Part shown: positions 1-8,264 of the stretch, in pieces
Layout: each line of letters opens with the position of its first letter
Numbering within the stretch: the first letter of the stretch is position 1
Assembly: GCA_951394405.1 (NCBI GenBank)
Contig: OX596335.1
Coordinates: 3,782,001-3,846,000, forward strand
DNA from: Coprinellus micaceus
Taxonomy: Eukaryota; Basidiomycota; Agaricomycetes; Agaricales; Psathyrellaceae
Direction: 5' to 3'
DNA: 64,000 bases
Notes under the pieces: model-generated
What the model was told of the DNA's origin: nothing
Seen by the model: only the letters and a program-made list of their open reading frames with translations
Database searches by the model: none
Program-made: the position numbers and the translations under genes

Positions 1-809
1 CGAGCACCAACTCTTCTTGCATCCGTTTGTAGAGCTTGGCCGCAAGCCGCAACTGATGGGGGTGCTCCATGGCTTCAACACCTCCGCCGAGGACATTTAC
101 ATTGGCGCGTCGGAGGAGGGCGATCCCTTTAACAATAGGGAACCCGAACAATTCGATCTAAAGGGGCGAGCTGGGTCCGAGACGAGAGAGAGAGGATTTT
201 GAGGGGGTTTGACTTACCTTAGTGCCCATCGGTGTCTTTCCCAAATGCACGTCAAGATGCTCAAGCTCAACAGCCACCAATTTGCGGGTGCCGTCCGAAA
301 GGTGTAATTGCAAACACTTGCGAGGGTAGGAAGGAAGGCCTCCTCGAATCTCTGATAGCTTCTCGGGAGTTGCAACTTCGTTGTCGTTGGCCAGAGCGTG
401 CAATTTGAAGCGAAACGACCTATCCCTGTTATACCTGACCTTCTCCAGGTCGAAGGCGCTGGCCCCAATGTCGCTGAGGTGTACCAGCTCGAGAACGACT
501 GGCCGATTGATGACGGTACACATCGTGGCCAGGGAAAGGGTGGGGGGGAGGCCTGATCCCGGCTCTGCGCAAGTGGCGAAGGAAGCGCCCAATGTGAGGG
601 TGCCTAGTGCTTCGATGAATGCATCCCATTCGCGATCTGGAAGCAAGTTCTGACTATTTTTGAGACGGGTCATAGCCCCGATGGTCCATTGCTGGGCGAA
701 GGTAGTTGGGGATCGAGAGCTGAGTGTAGACTAGAGCATAACCACGAACCTGCTGTACTCTAGGCAGTGGGAAATTCTCGTTCATGTAGTCAAAGACTTC
801 GTCCTCCAT
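1..809 (-). CDS. RMI1: RMI1, RecQ-mediated genome instability protein 1 (5' part, cut by window edge)
   Basis: RMI1 is the OB-fold partner of Top3 and the RecQ helicase in the complex that dissolves double Holliday junctions in the nucleus. Three exons fit: 809-750, 691-218 and 157-1, with 58- and 60-bp introns (donors GTTCGT and GTAAGT). The N-terminal OB-fold region shows family hallmarks: DIGASAF, then GLPSYPRKCLQLHLSDGT, then GKTPMGTK, and across the second intron VKGIALLRRANVNVLGGGVE. The start at 809 opens with MEDEVFDYMNENFP. The 3' part lies outside the window. Only 15 bp separate this start codon from the 3' LTR of element 1, so the native promoter now lies about 8 kb away (8802-9196). 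Family call is confident; exon 1 is slightly less so. Confidence 0.85.
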
Positions 810-824
810 TTGAAATGATGTCAG

Positions 825-1621
825 TGTTACGACTCGGTTGGGGTGTCTCCAACAGTCGACTCGGTCTTGTCAATTCTCTGGTACGCTCGATATCGGCGAT
901 CGTAGTCGTTCTACCAGTGTGCGCGGTTTGGCGGCCGTACGTCACTTCTGTAGTTGAGGGCGATGTCGACGATCGCTTCTCTCCGTTCTTCCTTTAGGCT
1001 AAGTTGTAGGTGTCGTCGTCGTTGTCTTGGTTGTTCTCTTCGTCGGGATCTTCTTACAGGATGAGGTCTTTCGTGGTGTCTAAGAGCTGCTGGACGTCGT
1101 CGATATGTGCGAGTTTTAGAATGGTGGAGGAGCTTCGGTTTCCACCGGTTGTCGTAGAGAGGGGAAACGGGGGTTGAGATGAGGGTAGTCAAGAAGGTTG
1201 ATACAAGGATAACAAGCTAAGGTACATCGGTATGAGATAAGGGTATATATACTGAGAGGTACGAGTCGCTATGAGTCACTATGAGTCCGAACGAAGTTCA
1301 GAACGCGGCTGCGTATACTACGGAATGCTGCGCTGGACTGCGTACAAGTAAGCAGGACTGCGCGAGCTGAGTAAACTAACTGCGCAAGACTGCATACAAG
1401 TAAGCAGGACTGCGCGAGCTGAGTAAACTAACTGCGCAGGACTGCGTCTATACGTCATACAATACGAGTCATAAAAGAATGGGCGTCTAGCGCTAGTGAA
1501 AGATAATCTATATTACATAAAAGAAAGAGATAGCCGCTCGAAGATCAAATAAGTCCGCGACAGATAAGATAAAAAGATAGGGGTAAAGAAAAAGTGTAGT
1601 ACGTGAAGCTTAAACGTAACA
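825..1621 (-). repeat. Element 1 3' LTR (797 bp)
   Basis: Begins TGTTACG and ends CGTAACA. In sense orientation a TATATATA box lies at 1251-1244 and the likely RNA start at about 1218, so U3 is 1621 to about 1219 and R-U5 is about 1218-825. Because the element and RMI1 are both on the minus strand, this promoter points into RMI1. R-U5 holds an ATG at 1192 opening a 93-codon frame that stops at 911, and a splice-donor-like GTAAGA starting at 1057. U3 carries tandem CTGCGC.../GAGTAAAC repeats, with one 32-bp unit more than in the 5' LTR. Confidence 0.95.
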
Positions 1622-1637
1622 TTACCCCCTTGTTATG
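1622..1637 (-). other. Polypurine tract of element 1
   Basis: Read on the minus strand, AAGGGGG (1631-1625) followed by TAA directly abuts the 3' LTR. This is the usual place and composition for the plus-strand primer of an LTR retrotransposon. Element 2 has the same run next to its own 3' LTR (10804-10820). Confidence 0.8.
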
Positions 1638-1662
1638 CTTCGAGACCCTGAATCGAATGTAA

Positions 1663-2643
1663 CTAGTTAATATAGTTCCACTCGGCGTCTTCTCCGTACC
1701 AATCGTAGCCGTCCTCCTCGTACTTCCACTCGTCGTCGATTTCTGCCTTGGAAGTGGAGGCTCGGGGTTTCTTGGCGGTGGTTTTCTTTTTGTTCAATCG
1801 AATTGAACGTCGGCGGACGATGGCGATTTTCTTGGGGCATTCCCAAGGATAGTGGTGGGGGGCGTACTTCTTGCAATGGCTGCATACCCATCCGGCGTGA
1901 TCGGTCTTAAAGTGGCCGACTTCCTTGCAACTCCCGCAAACTTCCCCCTTCCTCTTCTTCTTGTCCTCCTCCTCCATCCCGTAGAAGGTGACCGAACCCC
2001 ATATTTGGTTGCGGTAGTCGAAGTTGCGGAGTTTGATGTGGGCGGCTCGGATGGCGAGGCGAACTTCGTCGATGTACTTCTCGACTAGTTCGACCCAGTG
2101 TTTGTACCGGAAGAGGGCGGTTTCGCGGTAGGAAGTGAGGGCGGTGCAGTATTCGTCGTGGTGGTTGGGGTTTAGTCCTTGGATGTGGTGGTAATCGTTG
2201 TGGATGGCCTTGACGGTTTTGTACCATTCCTCGGCCTTGTCCGCGTTCTCCATCCAGACCGTCCATTCGGGACGTCCTCCAGAGCTGGCGCAGGTGACTA
2301 ACGTTGCTATTTTTCCTGTTTGCTTCACTACTTCCGAGTATGTTGCGATTCCTGCAATCTGCTCTTCGGCGGTGACGATTTCGTCGTCGGTGAAGGCGGT
2401 GCGCAGGTCGAAGGGTTGACGAGAGGCGAGGGGGAAGGAGCGTGCGGGGAGGCGGACGACGTCCGGGGCGATAAGGACGGTGGCGGCTTTTCCTTTGTTG
2501 ACGGCGGGGGCTTGATCGTAGACGGCGATGTCGGAAGCGGGGTCGGTGGAGACGGTCGAGAGAGAAGAGGAGACGGAGACGGGGGTGGTGTTATAGACGG
2601 GGGTGGCGGTGTAGACGGTGGAGGGAGCAGAGGTAGAGACCAT
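1663..2643 (-). CDS. Element 1 third ORF (326 aa), zinc-knuckle-like protein of unknown function
   Basis: This frame lies between pol and the 3' LTR, a place where most Ty3/gypsy elements code nothing. A serine/threonine/proline-rich N-terminus (about residues 1-50) precedes a conserved block with [21 protein letters not shown] and HHDEYC, then a zinc-binding-like module at about residues 235-270: C-x2-C-x4-H, DH, C-x2-C, HH and a last C. The tail is basic, then acidic. A homologue with the same start ([11 protein letters not shown]) and the same Cys/His spacing is intact in element 2. I do not recognise the family. Nucleic-acid binding is an inference from the Cys/His module. Expression would need a subgenomic RNA or an internal start, since pol ends 97 nt upstream. 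Confidence 0.85.
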   Translation of the reverse strand: MVSTSAPSTVYTATPVYNTTPVSVSSSLSTVSTDPASDIAVYDQAPAVNKGKAATVLIAPDVVRLPARSFPLASRQPFDLRTAFTDDEIVTAEEQIAGIATYSEVVKQTGKIATLVTCASSGGRPEWTVWMENADKAEEWYKTVKAIHNDYHHIQGLNPNHHDEYCTALTSYRETALFRYKHWVELVEKYIDEVRLAIRAAHIKLRNFDYRNQIWGSVTFYGMEEEDKKKRKGEVCGSCKEVGHFKTDHAGWVCSHCKKYAPHHYPWECPKKIAIVRRRSIRLNKKKTTAKKPRASTSKAEIDDEWKYEEDGYDWYGEDAEWNYIN

Positions 2644-2739
2644 TTTTGAGAGTGATTTTTTTGGAAGGGGAGAGTTTTAGGTGAAGATGTTTTCTGGTGG
2701 TGAGGATGGCTGATGAGCAGGATTTGGTTTGGGTGACCG

Positions 2740-5700
2740 TCACAGTTTGTTGTCCTTCTTATACTTATCCAAAAGTTCTGGAGCGTGTTCTAAGTCGTTT
2801 TCTTCCGTCCATTGAGTTTCGTCGTAACCAAGCCATTTGATCAGATATTCGATGCTTCCATCACGGTTGACACGGTGATTGATAATTCCCTCGATTTCGT
2901 ATTCTTCTTCCCCTTCTATTTCTTCTGGTGGTGGTTCTGGATGCGATGGGCCGTGGGTGTCGTTGGTTTTGTATGGAGCGAGAAGCGAAACGTGGAATAC
3001 GTTGTGAATTTTCCATTTGGCGGGGAGTTCGAGTCGGTAGGCGCGAAGTCCGATTACTTCGATGATTTTGAACGGTCCTAGTCGTTTAGGCGACATTTTC
3101 TTTGATTTGTATGGGAGTTTCAGGTTCCTTGCGTCTAACCATACTTTGTCGCCCTTTTTGAATGGTGTCCAGGTGGTGTCCGTTCGCTCGATCATCCAAT
3201 TTCTTGCGAGTTCATGAGCTGCGAGTGCTTCGTTCCTGATACGTTCTAGGTCTTCGAATCTTTCTTTGTTTGCGGGGAAGCTGGTTTCATCGAAGGCTTC
3301 TGGGAGTGCTCGGGGTTGTGTTCCCATGATGAGTTCGAATGGTGTATTCGTTCTGTCAGCGTGGGTGCGAGAGTTGTGGGTGAACTGGAGAATGGGTAAT
3401 GCTCGGTTCCAAGTCATCGGGTTGGCGGAGCAATAGATGGCGAGATAGGCTTCTATTTCTTGGTTGACGCGTTCAGTTCCTCCATCGGTCTGAGGATGAA
3501 AGGCGGTTGATAGGGCGGAGTCGATTTTTAGATGTTCGAGAACATCACGGAAGGTTTTAGCGGCGAATTGGGGTCCTCTGTCGGAGATAAGTTTGTCTGG
3601 GAGGCCATAGTGTGCGAAAACTCTGCGAATGAACGCTTCCGTGGTTTGTTCTGCGGTGATCGTTTTGTTGCAAGGTTCGAGAATTACCCCCTTCGTAAGA
3701 CCATGGTCTACCACGACCATGATAGAGTCGTATCCGTCTGAGCGTGGTAAGTCGGTGATAAAGTCGATGGATAGTTGGGTAAATGGTCGGGCTGATTCTG
3801 GTGCGGTTATGGGGAGTAGACTCGGTTTGACGGGTTGGCGGTTGATCTTGAACTGCTGGCATTCTGCGCAGCCGTTAACGTAGGCTTTGATGAACTTACG
3901 CATTCCAGGCCACCAGTAGGTTTTCCTGATTGCGTTGAAGGTCCCTAGTTCCCCTGGGTGTCCGATGGTCGGGGAGTCGTGATGTGATCGCGCTATTTCT
4001 CTTCGGAGATCGATGTCGTTAGGGACGTACGCCTTGCCTTTTCGAAATAGCATGTGTTTCCCATCCTTCGTTTCCACAGTCCAATCTTCTAGGTCGTTTT
4101 GCAGCTCAGAGAATCCTTCTTCTAGTAATAGTTTCAGGGCGTCTCCGGCTTCCTGGTCGAGGTTTTCCGAATTTAGGATTTGCTTTTGTAAGGCGGTGTC
4201 GATTAGGTTGACGAATAGGTCCGGTGGGAGTATGACCACCTCTTCTTGTTCTCCGTCGTCTTGGCAAAGATCAGGTCGCCTTGACAGAGCGTCAGATTGA
4301 TACATCTTCGTTCCGGGTTGATGTTTTAGTTCGATGTTGTATTCGGTCAAGGTGAGAAAGGCGCGGGCTTGTCGAGGACTGAGTTTTTCCGGTTTTCTCC
4401 AGTACGTTAGATTCTGATGGTCGGAATAGATGGTTATGGGGAAGGGAGATCCAAAGACGAATGGTCTCCATTCGAGCAATGCTCTAAGGATGGCAAGAAG
4501 TTCTCTGTCGTAGATTTGGTAGTTTCGTTCGGCGGAGCTGAACGTTTGTGATAGGAAGCAGACCGGATGTCTTTTTCCGTCTTCTCCGAGTTGAGTTAGG
4601 ACTGCTCCGGATGCGTGTTTTGATGCGTCAGCTTCGATTTGATAGGCTTTTTCTGGATTCGGGAGCAGGAGGACCGGGTAAGAGGTGAATCTAGTTTTCA
4701 GTTCTTGAAAGGCTTGTTCGCATTCGTTGGTCCAGATGAAGGGGACGTCCTTCCCTTGTAGGGCATGTAGAGGCGTTGCGATTCTAGAATAGTTCTTGAT
4801 AAACCTGCGGTAGAAGTTTCCAAATCCTAAGAACGATCGTAGTTGTTTCAGATCCTCCGGGGTCGGCCATTTGGCGAGGCCGGCGATTTTGACAGGGTCC
4901 ATACGAAGTTGTCCACGTCCGATGATAAATCCGAGGAAATCTACTTCTTCTTGTTCGAATGCGCACTTCTTGATGTTGCATGGTAGTTTGGCTTTGTCGA
5001 TTCGTTCTAGAGTGCGTAACGTGTCTTGTCTGCATTTTTCTATAGTGTCCCCGGCGGCGAGCACGTCGTCGACGTATCCATCCACTAAGGCCGGTTCGGA
5101 GATTTCATCTGGTTGTTGCAGGGCGTCATCCATCATACGTTGGAAGGTGGGTGGAGAATTCTTGAGCCCATAGAACATTACGGTCGGTTCGAATAGTCCT
5201 CTGGGCGTTCTGAATGCCGCCTTCCATTCATCTCCTTCCTTGATGCGGACGTTGTTGAATCCCCATCTTAGATCAATCTTTGAGAAGTATTTTGCTTTTT
5301 GGTACTTCTTTAATAGATCGTCTACCAGAGGGAGTGGATATGCGTCGGCGATAGTCCAGTCGTTGAGATAACGGTAGTCTTGGCATAGTCGGAGTTTTTC
5401 TTCTTTCTTGGATACAAAAAAAACGGGGGATGCCATGGCTGATTTGGATGGTCGGATTCGTTTCAATCTCAGATTCTCTTCAACGAATCGGTTCACTTCT
5501 GCTTCTTGAGCCGGCGATAAAGAATAGGCGGGAAATCTCTTGGGGATAAAACCTTCTTTGAGATCGATGGCGTGGTCGAATTCTCGTTTGGGAGGGAATT
5601 TTTCTGCTGTTTCGGGACGGAAGAGATGGAGGTATTTGTGGTATGCTTTGGGGACGCGTTCTTCGAGGGGTCTTTCGTCTTCCTCCTCTAGATGATGTTC

Positions 5701-6312
5701 TTTGGCTAGTCGTTGGGAAATTGTTGTCTTGAGGTTGATCCATACAACATTTTCTTCGTCGGAGTGATCTTCTAGGATACAGATGGTGTCGATCTGTATA
5801 GTTGGCTCGGGTTTTTCGGAGATTTTTGAGGTTTCTGGGAGGTTCGATCTCCAGGTTTCGGTGGAGTTAATGTGTGGAGAACGCCATGTTAATGTTCCCA
5901 ATTGCCAGTCGATAATCGGGTTTTCTTGTTGTAGCCAAGGGAACCCTAGGATTAGAGTTTGTTTTCCGAGTCGGCAGACGTAAAGTCGGTGAGTTCTGGT
6001 TCGGTCGTCGATAGTGATAGGAAGCTGAATGTAACAGGAGATTATGCCGTGTTTGTTGAGTGTCCCGTCTACGTTTTTGGCTTTCATGGGGAATCGAAGT
6101 GGAATAGTGGGGATCCGGTGGTTTTCGACGAAGCGGGGGTCAATAAATTTTCCTCCTGCTCCGCAGTCGATGAGCGCTTGGGTGTGAATCTTTCGAGTAG
6201 AGTTGTTGATGGTGACGGGGATGTGCATGCTGAGATTTTCAACGTTGGCGACGAGCATGGATCGGATGCAGAGAGTAGGAGAGATCGTCGTCGCGAGATC
6301 CTCCTTATCTAA
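2740..6312 (-). CDS. Element 1 Pol polyprotein (PR-RT-RNaseH-IN-chromodomain)
   Basis: From its first ATG (6258) the frame gives 1,172 aa, and it is open upstream through the gag stop. In order: retropepsin-type protease with ALIDCGAGG near residue 35 (the usual DSG serine is Cys here); RT with the YVDD active site; RNase H with EADASKHASG and YDRELLA; integrase with an HH-CC zinc domain and a DDE core containing [16 protein letters not shown] and HPQTDGGTERVNQE; a GPF motif (KRLGPFKIIEV); and a C-terminal chromodomain (YEIEGIINHRV...YLIKWLGYDETQWTEENDL). The chromodomain places it in the chromoviruses. Pol frame is -1 relative to gag, so a Gag-Pol frameshift or reinitiation at 6258 is required. 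No internal stop is present. Confidence 0.95.
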   Translation of the reverse strand, partial: LDKEDLATTISPTLCIRSMLVANVENLSMHIPVTINNSTRKIHTQALIDCGAGGKFIDPRFVENHRIPTIPLRFPMKAKNVDGTLNKHGIISCYIQLPITIDDRTRTHRLYVCRLGKQTLILGFPWLQQENPIIDWQLGTLTWRSPHINSTETWRSNLPETSKISEKPEPTIQIDTICILEDHSDEENVVWINLKTTISQRLAKEHHLEEEDERPLEERVPKAYHKYLHLFRPETAEKFPPKREFDHAIDLKEGFIPKRFPAYSLSPAQEAEVNRFVEENLRLKRIRPSKSAMASPVFFVSKKEEKLRLCQDYRYLNDWTIADAYPLPLVDDLLKKYQKAKYFSKIDLRWGFNNVRIKEGDEWKAAFRTPRGLFEPTVMFYGLKNSPPTFQRMMDDALQQPDEISEPALVDGYVDDVLAAGDTIEKCRQDTLRTLERIDKAKLPCNIKKCAFEQEEVDFLGFIIGRGQLRMDPVKIAGLAKWPTPEDLKQLRSFLGFGNFYRRFIKNYSRIATPLHALQGKDVPFIWTNECEQAFQELKTRFTSYPVLLLPNPEKAYQIEADASKHASGAVLTQLGEDGKRHPVCFLSQTFSSAERNYQIYDRELLAILRALLEWRPFVFGSPFPITIYSDHQNLTYWRKPEKLSPRQARAFLTLTEYNIELKHQPGTKMYQSDALSRRPDLCQDDGEQEEVVILPPDLFVNLIDTALQKQILNSENLDQEAGDALKLLLEEGFSELQNDLEDWTVETKDGKHMLFRKGKAYVPNDIDLRREIARSHHDSPTIGHPGELGTFNAIRKTYWWPGMRKFIKAYVNGCAECQQFKINRQPVKPSLLPITAPESARPFTQLSIDFITDLPRSDGYDSIMVVVDHGLTKGVILEPCNKTITAEQTTEAFIRRVFAHYGLPDKLISDRGPQFAAKTFRDVLEHLKIDSALSTAFHPQTDGGTERVNQEIEAYLAIYCSANPMTWNRALPILQFTHNSRTHADRTNTPFELIMGTQPRALPEAFDETSFPANKERFEDLERIRNEALAAHELARNWMIERTDTTWTPFKKGDKVWLDARNLKLPYKSKKMSPKRLGPFKIIEVIGLRAYRLELPAKWKIHNVFHVSLLAPYKTNDTHGPSHPEPPPEEIEGEEEYEIEGIINHRVNRDGSIEYLIKWLGYDETQWTEENDLEHAPELLDKYKKDNKL

Positions 6313-6317
6313 AAATC
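6277..6317 (-). promoter_or_regulatory. Candidate -1 frameshift site at the gag stop
   Basis: The gag end reads GAT TTT TAG on the minus strand, a run of five T at 6315-6311. One step back at the Phe codon gives TTT TTA GAT AAG, which is the open pol frame. About six nucleotides downstream AGGAG (6305-6301) can pair with CTCCT (6281-6277), giving a short stem where frameshift stimulators usually sit. It is not a canonical X-XXY-YYZ heptamer, and stop-reinitiation at ATG 6258 remains an alternative. Confidence 0.5.
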
Positions 6318-7268
6318 CTTTACGTCGAGCTTGGCAAACGTGTCGATGATTTCTTTTTCTTCTTCTCCAGAGTATTGGGTAAAAAGAGTGCGAATCGACC
6401 TCGCGGCGTCTTGGATAGACAGTTTTTGGACCGGAGGGGAAGACCTATAGGGCCGGCTAGAGCGGTAGTTGTTAAACGAGTTGTTCTGTTTGGGCGATCT
6501 GCAGTCTCTGGCGAAATGTCCAGGTTTTTTGCAGTTAAAGCAGGCTTTGTTTCTGAGGAGTTCCAGCCTTTCGTCGGTGGTGATGGCATCTACGTCCATG
6601 GCGTTTGGGTCTCTGGCGGGTCGTCGGTTTTGTTGGTTGCTGGAGTTGGCGAAAGTAACGAAGGTGCTACCCGGATATCTTCGTCCTTGTTTAATTGCCT
6701 TGGACATCCTATAAGCTCTATCTTGAGCGATTGCCGCGTCTACCCATTCTTCGAATAAAGTTGGTTGGGTTCTTTCTCCGGCAAGTTTGACAACCAATTC
6801 GAGGTTTAATGCCTTTTTGAGGTAGTGTAGAGCTTCTTGATCGTTGTTAACAAGAGAGACGCCGGCGAGGGCAGCGAGGTGGCGGAAGCGAGTGATTAAG
6901 GTGTCTGCGGTTTCTCCAGGTTGTTGCTTGAGATTGTCGAGTTCCCAATGGGCATCTTCCTGGACGTTCGTCTTCTCGAACGCTTTTTTGAAGTCTTTCC
7001 AGAAGTCGTCATACTTGACTCCTGTAGCGTCGAGTTTCTTTGAAGCGATGTAGGTCCTTCTCCAAATTTCCGCTTCGCCAGAGTCTAGCTTGGATAGAAC
7101 GAAGGTGATCTTTCTCTTTTCTTTGTCTTCGTACTGATCGGCGTAATAAGAAAAGTAGAGAGAAAGAGAGTCTTCGAAGGTTCGGAAGTCTTTCCTGGAT
7201 CCATCGTAGGATTTGACGTTGATCTTGGAGCTGGGCTCGTTGTTGATAGTGACGACTTTGTCTGACAT
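6309..7268 (-). CDS. Element 1 Gag (AUG-initiated part, 319 aa)
   Basis: Structural capsid/nucleocapsid protein of the retrotransposon. The middle has the retrotransposon-Gag look (FRTFEDSLSLYF, WKDFKKAFEK, DTLITRFRHLAALAGV) and the C-terminal third holds one CCHC zinc knuckle, C-x2-C-x4-H-x4-C (CFNCKKPGHFARDC). It ends at TAG 6311-6309 and pol continues in the -1 frame. The ATG at 7268 is the first in this frame after the PBS, but the frame is open for another 254 codons upstream with protein-like, coiled-coil composition, so the true N-terminus is probably further upstream. Confidence 0.9.
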   Translation of the reverse strand: MSDKVVTINNEPSSKINVKSYDGSRKDFRTFEDSLSLYFSYYADQYEDKEKRKITFVLSKLDSGEAEIWRRTYIASKKLDATGVKYDDFWKDFKKAFEKTNVQEDAHWELDNLKQQPGETADTLITRFRHLAALAGVSLVNNDQEALHYLKKALNLELVVKLAGERTQPTLFEEWVDAAIAQDRAYRMSKAIKQGRRYPGSTFVTFANSSNQQNRRPARDPNAMDVDAITTDERLELLRNKACFNCKKPGHFARDCRSPKQNNSFNNYRSSRPYRSSPPVQKLSIQDAARSIRTLFTQYSGEEEKEIIDTFAKLDVKDF

Positions 7269-8033
7269 ATCGACGTCTTCGTTTGCAGTTTCGGGTTTCT
7301 TGTCGTTTTCTGGTGGTGTCGGAATTTCTTCTTCTTCCTTGATCCGTTCGGCAGGTAGTGGAACGACTGGTGTTTTAGGTGTTTCTGGTCGAGATCCTGG
7401 TCTGGATCCTTTTCTTGATCCGGGAAAGCTTTTGATAGGTCGAGGAGTTTCTGGGACGGAGTGAGAGGTTGAGGTGTCTTGGGTAGCGGCTAGCTTTCTG
7501 GTAAGCTCTTCTGCCTGCGTTTCTTTGTTTTGTCGGTCTTGATCACGTCGTTTCTGAAACGCTGATTCTTCCTCTCTAGTTTTCCTTAATTCCTCTTCGT
7601 ATTTTTCCTGTAGTTCTTGGGCTTCGGCTCCGGCGGCTTCGATTTCTAGTTTCCTGGCGATGTATTGAGCAGTTACTTGTGCTCGTCGTTCTTCCTTTCG
7701 CTCTCGACGGAGTCTTTGGGTAAGGGCAGTTTCTGTTTCTTGATGTTCGTCTTCAAGAGCTGGTAAGCGGGTTTCGAGATCAGACGGATCTACTGAGGGG
7801 TATAGGAGTCGGTGTGGGCAGGGTTGATAGATGCAGGCTGTCCAACTGTCTTCTCCTTGAGTGGTAGTGTCCGCCCAGTAGTCGAGTAGGGCTCCGGAGT
7901 CGTAGGTATGTGGGTAAGGTTTGCACTGTTGGTCTGGCGAAGGTGGAGTTCCCGGTCGATTCGGTGAATCCGTCGTGTCTATTTCCTGGCCGCGCTTGAG
8001 GCAAGGGCGGCGTTTGTTGAGCTTGTTATTCTG
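7269..8033 (-). other. AUG-less, open, protein-like N-terminal extension of gag
   Basis: Reading gag's frame upstream from ATG 7268, no stop occurs until the TAA inside the LTR edge (8036-8034), about 254 codons, and no ATG is found. The translation is not random: a Pro/Ser-rich start ([16 protein letters not shown]), then a Glu/Arg/Gln-rich helix ([32 protein letters not shown]) typical of coiled coil, then a Pro-rich linker into Gag. The 500 bp nearest the LTR are nearly identical and in the same frame in element 2 (15098-15598). It may be reached by splicing from an LTR start codon, or by a non-AUG start such as the ACG codons near 7979-7974. Confidence 0.7.
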
Positions 8034-8264
8034 TTACGACTCGGTTGGGGTGTCTCCAACAGTCGACTCGGTCTTGTCAATTCTCTGGTACGCTCGATAT
8101 CGGCGATCGTAGTCGTTCTACCAGTGTGCGCGGTTTGGCGGCCGTACGTCACTTCTGTAGTTGAGGGCGATGTCGACGATCGCTTCTCTCCGTTCTTCCT
8201 TTAGGCTAAGTTGTAGGTGTCGTCGTCGTTGTCTTGGTTGTTCTCTTCGTCGGGATCTTCTTAC
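7986..8264 (-). other. Candidate leader intron removing the primer-binding site of element 1
   Basis: In R-U5 of the 5' LTR, ATG 8399 is the first start codon after the predicted RNA start and is in gag's frame. Its own frame stops at 8118. A donor-like CCT/GTAAGA is at 8265/8264, exactly 45 codons in (phase 0). An acceptor-like GGCCAG/GAA at 7986/7985 is also phase 0 in gag's frame, with a branch-like CTCAAC upstream. Splicing these would join ATG 8399 to the AUG-less gag extension in frame and delete the PBS. This is inference from splice-like sequence only. Confidence 0.4.
8020..8031 (-). other. Self-complementary primer-binding site, element 1
   Basis: Directly next to the 5' LTR, the minus strand reads GAATAACAAGCT. 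Ten nucleotides, ATAACAAGCT (8029-8020), are the exact complement of AGCTTGTTAT in the LTR (8425-8416), which lies at the predicted RNA 5' end 33 nt below the TATA box. This is the arrangement of Tf1-type self-primed elements, where the RNA 5' end folds onto the PBS. I found no obvious match to a tRNA 3' end, but did not test this systematically. Confidence 0.75.

Noticed and set aside
2812..6312. Several plus-strand ORFs of 60-117 codons inside pol
   Set aside because: They are antisense shadows of the continuous pol frame, with no domain of their own.
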